Source of the DNA: Ascarosepion bandense
Taxonomy: Eukaryota > Mollusca > Cephalopoda > Sepiida > Sepiidae
DNA length: 64,000 nt
Reading direction: 5' to 3'
NCBI GenBank assembly: GCA_037127315.1
Contig: JBBBDQ010000330.1
Coordinates: 3,659,501 to 3,723,500, forward strand
In this document: piece after piece, positions 59,595 to 64,000 of the stretch
How the letters are laid out: each line of letters opens with the position of its first letter
Numbering within the stretch: position 1 is the stretch's first letter
The notes under the pieces: model-generated
Seen by the model: only the letters and a program-made list of their open reading frames with translations
What the model was told of the DNA's origin: nothing
Database searches by the model: none
Program-made: the position numbers and the translations under genes

Positions 59595-60264
59595 CTAAAG
59601 AATTAAAATTGTCCAACATATATGAGAGAACAATTCATAATGTGTGTAAAGTGAATAAGTACATAATATTGAATGCTACCTTGTCAATAATACGAAAAAA
59701 CACAATACATCTATGCAAGAATGATTCTTTTACCAGTGTAGCTCATATAAGACAGAGTAGACAAATAGGTACAGGATCAGAAAATTCATGTATAGGTATA
59801 CGTATATAGGAATTAATCCAAGATGTCAGTTCATTAGTTGATATATCCAAACACATATAATACATCAGAAATACACATACGCACACATATCAAAGCACAC
59901 ACTTTATGCATATATTGATAAATATATATTATTTATATACAGCATATATATATGTATATGCATAATAAATTTGATATATTCAGATATTTAATATATCTAT
60001 GTTTACAAACTTAATAGTTACATATAGGACACATGCATATAGATAGTCAAATTATGAGTATACAAATAACATTAAATATGTATATAACATATAGATACAA
60101 AGTTTTGTAAATTAATTACATATATATTATAAACATATAGTAAATATATTATAAATACGTATATAAGTTAAATATATAGAGAGATATAACATTATATACA
60201 AGGTGGTGAAAAACTCTGAATCCAAAGGTAGCTCATTATGAAAACAGTGTTCAGTAGTAAACAA
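58691..60264. other. AT-rich spacer
   Basis: 58960-59110 weakly resembles the 38150-38250 LINE tail. (TA)n at 59558-59592. 59870-60190 is an extremely TA-rich stretch. Confidence 0.45.
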
Positions 60265-60565
60265 AATTATTATATACATTATTTACAATTGGACAATTGT
60301 CCTCATCTTTGTTATTACTATCATGTTTCAGCTATTCTGCCCTCTGGCTTTCTTAGGTGTCTGTTGATATGGGTAACCTTTGAGGAATTTCAAACTGAAC
60401 CCTTTCTAGGGATAAATTGTTCTTACTCCACTGTCCATGTCTAGGGATATCAAGTTTGGTTCTCTAGAAGACCAGAGAGCACAATAGCTGGAAATGTGAT
60501 TAAAGCAAAGATGAGGACATTAGTCTAACTGTAAATAATGATAACTTGTCATTCCAGAAATTTGG
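60265..60565. mobile_element. Foldback retroposon, subfamily 2, both arms
   Basis: The left arm (about 60268-60450; CAATTGTCCTCATCTTTGTT) and right arm (60465-60560; GAAGACCAGAGAGCACAATA, AGATGAGGACATTAGTCTAA) are inverted copies. The core is very short. It lies about 775 bases downstream of the STPR gene stop. Confidence 0.75.
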
Positions 60566-61339
60566 TCAGAAAAATTTAATTAACCATACACCAAGAACTG
60601 AATTATTTTTAAATTAACGTCACACATAAGTATTTACAATAATTCCTGAAATTGATTTAGGAGTGTTAATAAAATTTCACATTTCCTTTATGAACTACCT
60701 ATGGGTCCAGTTTTCTGCATCACTCTTTGTTATTGAAACTTAAGACATATAATGAACATAATTTGCATCAAATAACTAAAAACAATAAAGAAATATTACT
60801 CCATCCTTTTGTAAGTAATTTGTGATTATAAAGAATGTTTAGTTTTTAATGCTGTGTTAAGGTTAAAGAATTATATAATAATAAATAACTTTCTATTTTA
60901 ATTTCAAATTTCTAAGATATATGAAGTAATATTTCTTTAAATTCAGTCTTCTTCAATCCATTCCAAAGTTAAAGTGTGTTAGAGAAAATTATACAAAATT
61001 CACAAAGCCACAACAAAACAAGCATAAAAAAAATTTTTTTTAAATTGGTTAGACATGTTAAAATTAGAATCACAAGCATTTTGTACTTTTGTACTTAAAA
61101 TTCCCCCAGATCAACCACCATTATTTAAAAATAGATAATGCATAAAATCTCAGTATTTCTCTTGTGATTTTGTTGCAAAGTTTAAATTTAAGGAAAAAAA
61201 TGAATAAAATATAAAACACAGAATTTTCAAAAAAATAAAATTTTGAAATTTAAAGTCCTGGTATCAACACTTTCAAGTAAGTGACCCACTGAACCAAAAG
61301 ACAGACAGACAGACATTCAGAAAAAAAAATGGTAGCTTC
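60566..61339 (-). other. Probable 3' UTR/downstream flank of the STPR gene
   Basis: AT-rich sequence just downstream of the stop codon. No AATAAA was found on the minus strand in this interval. The nearest variant is ATTAAA at 60897-60902, about 440 bases past the stop, with another at 60845-60850. A short (GACA)n lies near 61300-61316. The 3' end is unresolved. Confidence 0.35.
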
Positions 61340-63616
61340 TCACAATTTTTTACAAATCCAGTGCTTCAAGTTGTTGCATATCCTCTCCCGTTCGGCAATT
61401 GGCAATTGAAGAAACTTACTTACATGGTCCTTATGCAAGGGCTGCTCACACAACACACACATGTAGCTCTGTTCCTGTTGAGAAGAGGACCTAAAACCAT
61501 CTTCACACTTACCTTGTTGAATAATAGCCGCAAGTGATGGACCCCTGCTTGATTCAGGCCCCTTTTTTCTCTGCCCCATTTCACCCTTTTTGACATCGTT
61601 CATGTCTGTTTTGGTCACAAGCCCACCATGCTCACCCTGTTCATCAGCCATAACGTACATTGCTTTCTTCCGTTTCTTCTTCACACTCTTCTCAGAGTCT
61701 ACACCGGAATAAGGGTACAAAGAGTTTATGTTCTTCTGTTGGCTGTCAATATTAAGCAGAGGCATGTTACTGTTTGCATTAGTGGCACCGCTAGAACCTT
61801 TTGACATTCTCTTATCATTGCCTATCATCGAACCCTGGATTGCATCAAGGTTAAGGAGATCTTCACTACGTGGTGTCATCGTCTCATTCCGCATGCAGTC
61901 CACTTGTGTTGGTTTGTAATTCGGCTTCAGGTAGGGAAACCCACCATCTCTCTCCGCAAGGCCCAGGCTGTAAGAAAACGCCCCATCCCTCTCACCTGGG
62001 ACGTTCTTGCCAGAATCCTGGCTGAGACAGGGAAACCCAACAGCCTTGTCCCCAACGTCCTTGTTCTGATCCTGGGTCAAGCAGCTGAAGTTCAATTCCC
62101 GGTCATTCTTATCCTGATCCTGGTTCAACCCGGAGAAGGCACCATTTTCAGATGTTTCAAAACCTTTATCTCCAGAGGTTGACATGCAGGGAAAAATGGT
62201 TCCACCCGATCTAGCCCTATCTGCCCCATCCTTGCTCTGAATCTGACCCATGCAAGGAAACCCACTTCTTCTCTCGGAATTATCTTTATTCTCACCTTGA
62301 GGCTTCATGTAGTAGTTTCCGTCCCGGTCTGCAACACCCTTCTGGCTGGGGTCAAGATAGAAGTCCTCTTGCCTGATCCCTTTGTCATTTTGGTTCAGGT
62401 AAGAGAACCCATCTTCCCGATCGTTGACACCTTTCTCACCCTGGTTCATGTATGAATATCCATCTTGTCTGTTTGTAATGTTCTTGTTGCCTGAATCCAT
62501 ATACTGGTATCCACCATCTCTTTGAGAGGAATTTTTCTGGGAGAGCTTCATGCATGAAAATCCTCCCTCACGATCACTCAAGGAGTTAGCTTGCTTCATG
62601 AGCAACTCAGCAGAGGTAGATTTAAGCCTTCCACGCCGACTCATTCCCAAGATCTGAGCAATGGCCTTTTTTCTTTCAACACGCAGCCTAGCATTTTCTC
62701 TCAGACGAATCAGCCGTTTTTGTCTTTCCTCCGGCGTTTCGATTTCGAGCCGAAGACGCTGGTTCCTCTGGAGACGCTGGAGCCGTCTTAGGCGTTCTGC
62801 TTCTGTTTCACTGTCTAGTCTTCGTTTCTGATTTATCCTTAATCGCATCAGCCTGGCTTCTCTCTCAGCCAGGGTTTCCGATGCTCTCCGTGCTCTCTCA
62901 TAGGCCCTCATCTGCTCCAGCCGAAGCTGACGCGCTGCTAGTGACATATTTGCATATCGTTTCCTCTGGTATTCTCTTTTGTACAATCGCTTTTGATACT
63001 GAGGATCGGTGGGGTCGTCATATATGAGTCGCTTGTTGATCCGAGGAGTAATCGGTGAGTTGTCAAAGCAGCCATAGGTTGCACAGACTGAAAAGTCTTC
63101 GTTTTGGCAGTCGAGACAACCGTTCGAAGGATCGGAGAAAACGCTCGAGTCGCTGTCACAAAGACTCTCAAAGCCGACAATTTCGTCTGAACACGAGTTA
63201 TCATAGTATTTTCGACCTTTCGGGCTGCGGGCATGGATCCTGCACTCGATAAAGTTGCCTGTCGGACGTATATCTTGTTCGGATAATGGGAAATACCAGA
63301 GTAATTCCTTGCCATTATGGGTAATCCAGAAATTCTTACTATCATAGATGGTACGGCTGAGGATGTCGCAGAGAGTTTGTGAAGGCTCGAAGCCAACATT
63401 GAAATCACGACCGGAGCTGACTCTAAAACTGATCTGTGTCGGACTGACATTATTATTGTTGCTGTTGTTGTTATTATTATTGGTGGTAGTGGTGGTAGTA
63501 GTAGTAGTAGTAGTGGTGGTTGTAGTGGTAGTGGTATTATTGTTGTTATTGGTATTGTTATTACTGTTATTAGAATTCGGCCCCTTCGTTAATTCATCGT
63601 AGTTGCACCCAGCCAT
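61340..63616 (-). CDS. STPR-domain protein, probable nuclear DNA-binding regulator
   Basis: Intact 758-codon frame from an ATG in strong context (AACCATGG) to TGA, with no intron seen. Residues 14-56 are an Asn/Thr-rich homopolymer. Residues 61-130 alternate strands and a helix with a central NGKELLW turn, suggesting a ubiquitin-like fold (inference). Residues 224-315 are four gapless 23-residue repeats rich in Arg, Leu and Glu, repeats 2-4 each opening with ET. This is the STPR domain, which binds AT-rich DNA in silkworm FMBP-1 and occurs in vertebrate ZNF821. Residues 349-571 hold about 13 copies of a roughly 17-residue repeat (R-D/E-x-G-F/Y-x-Y/C-M/L), unknown to me. KKKRKK at 646-651 is a likely nuclear localisation signal. 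The C-terminus carries C720-x2-C723-x4-H728-x2-H731 and C755, resembling a BEL/Pao Gag zinc knuckle. The STPR call is firm; the function, nuclear transcriptional or chromatin regulation, is inferred. Confidence 0.9.
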   Translation of the reverse strand: MAGCNYDELTKGPNSNNSNNNTNNNNNTTTTTTTTTTTTTTTTTTNNNNNNSNNNNVSPTQISFRVSSGRDFNVGFEPSQTLCDILSRTIYDSKNFWITHNGKELLWYFPLSEQDIRPTGNFIECRIHARSPKGRKYYDNSCSDEIVGFESLCDSDSSVFSDPSNGCLDCQNEDFSVCATYGCFDNSPITPRINKRLIYDDPTDPQYQKRLYKREYQRKRYANMSLAARQLRLEQMRAYERARRASETLAEREARLMRLRINQKRRLDSETEAERLRRLQRLQRNQRLRLEIETPEERQKRLIRLRENARLRVERKKAIAQILGMSRRGRLKSTSAELLMKQANSLSDREGGFSCMKLSQKNSSQRDGGYQYMDSGNKNITNRQDGYSYMNQGEKGVNDREDGFSYLNQNDKGIRQEDFYLDPSQKGVADRDGNYYMKPQGENKDNSERRSGFPCMGQIQSKDGADRARSGGTIFPCMSTSGDKGFETSENGAFSGLNQDQDKNDRELNFSCLTQDQNKDVGDKAVGFPCLSQDSGKNVPGERDGAFSYSLGLAERDGGFPYLKPNYKPTQVDCMRNETMTPRSEDLLNLDAIQGSMIGNDKRMSKGSSGATNANSNMPLLNIDSQQKNINSLYPYSGVDSEKSVKKKRKKAMYVMADEQGEHGGLVTKTDMNDVKKGEMGQRKKGPESSRGPSLAAIIQQGKCEDGFRSSSQQEQSYMCVLCEQPLHKDHVSKFLQLPIAERERICNNLKHWICKKL
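61904..62572 (-). repeat. Array of ~13 degenerate 17-residue protein repeats
   Basis: Residues 349-571 of the STPR protein. Units 1-4 are exactly 17 residues each; later units run 13-22. The core is R-[DE]-x-G-[FY]-x-[YC]-[ML]-x-x-x-x-x-K-x-x-x-D, for example REDGFSYLNQNDKG. The region is polar and probably unstructured between aromatic anchors. I do not recognise the repeat. Confidence 0.8.
62672..62947 (-). other. STPR domain, four 23-residue repeats
   Basis: Residues 224-246, 247-269, 270-292 and 293-315 align without gaps. Repeats 2-4 start with ETLAE, ETEAE and ETPEE, and each continues with spaced Arg-Leu pairs (R-L-x-R-L-R). FMBP-1 also has four tandem 23-residue repeats, so copy number and period match the family. 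Confidence 0.9.
63449..63577 (-). repeat. Coding trinucleotide repeat (Asn/Thr homopolymer)
   Basis: Imperfect AAT/AAC and ACT/ACC codon runs encode residues 14-56 of the STPR protein, including 18 consecutive threonines. Mixed synonymous codons suggest an old, stabilised tract, but it may still vary in length between individuals. Confidence 0.9.
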
Positions 63617-64000
63617 GGTTATTTTTACTCTCTGCTAGTAAACAACACAACACTAACAGATTATAAAAAGGCCGATACCTTTCTGGTAATTCCTTTCATC
63701 ATTTTACTATTAGGTTATTATAATAATTAAAAAGCAATTGATTTATGATGGGAGTTGAAAATCCATCTCATTTTTCTGTTCTCGCCGATCGTAACACATA
63801 TAGTTAATATTTAAAAAAAAATAGCAGCCGTGTAAGGGTCAAATTTGTGTTTGTATAAAACTGGAACAGGAAATCTATTCGGCTGTGTAGTGTCGACCGA
63901 CGAACAACCGCCGCGAAACAAGCGCCTCTTGTCGCAAGAATTTTTCACAATCAAAACACGTTGATTCCTTAAAGGTTGAAAAACGGATTTTTCACACGAC
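63617..64000 (-). promoter_or_regulatory. Putative 5' UTR and CpG-rich promoter of the STPR gene
   Basis: Upstream of the start codon on the minus strand. CpG density rises clearly at 63780-63960 against the CpG-poor window, as expected for an invertebrate housekeeping-type promoter. On the minus strand, TTTACTAGCAG ends about 17 bases before the ATG and could be a 3' splice site for a 5' UTR intron. No minus-strand TATA box was seen. The transcription start cannot be placed. Confidence 0.45.

Noticed and set aside
62938..63450. 170-codon frame in another minus-strand frame inside the STPR gene
   Set aside because: It is a shadow of the real gene. It has no domain, and the annotated frame has clear STPR repeats and a good start context.
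63348..63602. Plus-strand frame of poly-Leu/Val opposite the Asn/Thr repeat
   Set aside because: Complement of the coding trinucleotide repeat. Composition alone explains it.
1..64000. CRISPR array, prokaryotic operons or an integrated virus
   Set aside because: No regular short repeat-spacer series, no dense coding and no viral protein traces. All coding traces outside the STPR gene are transposable-element relics.

Overview
The window looks like a piece of a large, AT-rich animal genome, most likely a coleoid cephalopod and probably an octopus. The basis is: many tRNA-derived SINEs of the type long known from octopus and squid, long (TA)n/(CA)n/(GA)n microsatellites, decayed RTE, Jockey/CR1-like, Penelope-like, mariner, Tc1-like and Helitron sequences, and a single gene in 64 kb. 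The species is an inference, because no search could be run.

The only convincing host gene is at the right-hand end on the minus strand (61340-63616). It is an intact, apparently single-exon 758-codon reading frame with a strong start context. The protein has an Asn/Thr homopolymer, a possible ubiquitin-like fold, four exact 23-residue STPR repeats (the DNA-binding repeat of silkworm FMBP-1 and vertebrate ZNF821), thirteen degenerate copies of a roughly 17-residue repeat I do not recognise, a basic nuclear-localisation-like patch and a C-terminal Cys/His motif resembling retrotransposon Gag zinc knuckles. It is probably a nuclear DNA-binding regulator. The 384 bases to its right are CpG-richer and probably carry its 5' UTR and promoter.

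The other 61 kb are intergenic or intronic and repeat-driven. (1) 0-10 kb: a Tc1-like MITE, an element with inverted ends set in a (TA)n tract, hairpins around microsatellites, minisatellites, SINE relics and a Penelope-like GIY-YIG relic. (2) 10-20 kb: three full copies of a foldback retroposon with a tRNA-like core, an RTE LINE end, a mariner relic, a GATA-tailed SINE, a composite 5S-tRNA SINE and a Penelope-like relic. (3) 20-30 kb: a second composite SINE, another foldback element, an RTE end and a tandem duplication with a BED-finger-like reading. (4) 30-36 kb: the densest SINE cluster, including a trimeric tRNA-like array and a nested composite SINE. (5) 36-53 kb: LINE 3' ends, a roughly 570-bp foldback element, a perfect 30-bp hairpin, a Penelope-like RT relic and more SINEs. 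(6) 53-61 kb: a second mariner relic, a Helitron-like end, a (GATA)n tail and AT-rich DNA.

The most interesting points are mobile-element architectures supported by target-site duplications read directly here. A family joining a 5S rRNA-derived head to a tRNA-SINE body has three copies with 10-12 bp duplications. A long inverted-repeat element with an internal tRNA-like promoter has three copies flanked by 12-15 bp duplications, which fits LINE-driven retroposition rather than a DNA-transposon MITE. The STPR protein, with its combination of domains, is the main protein-level novelty.
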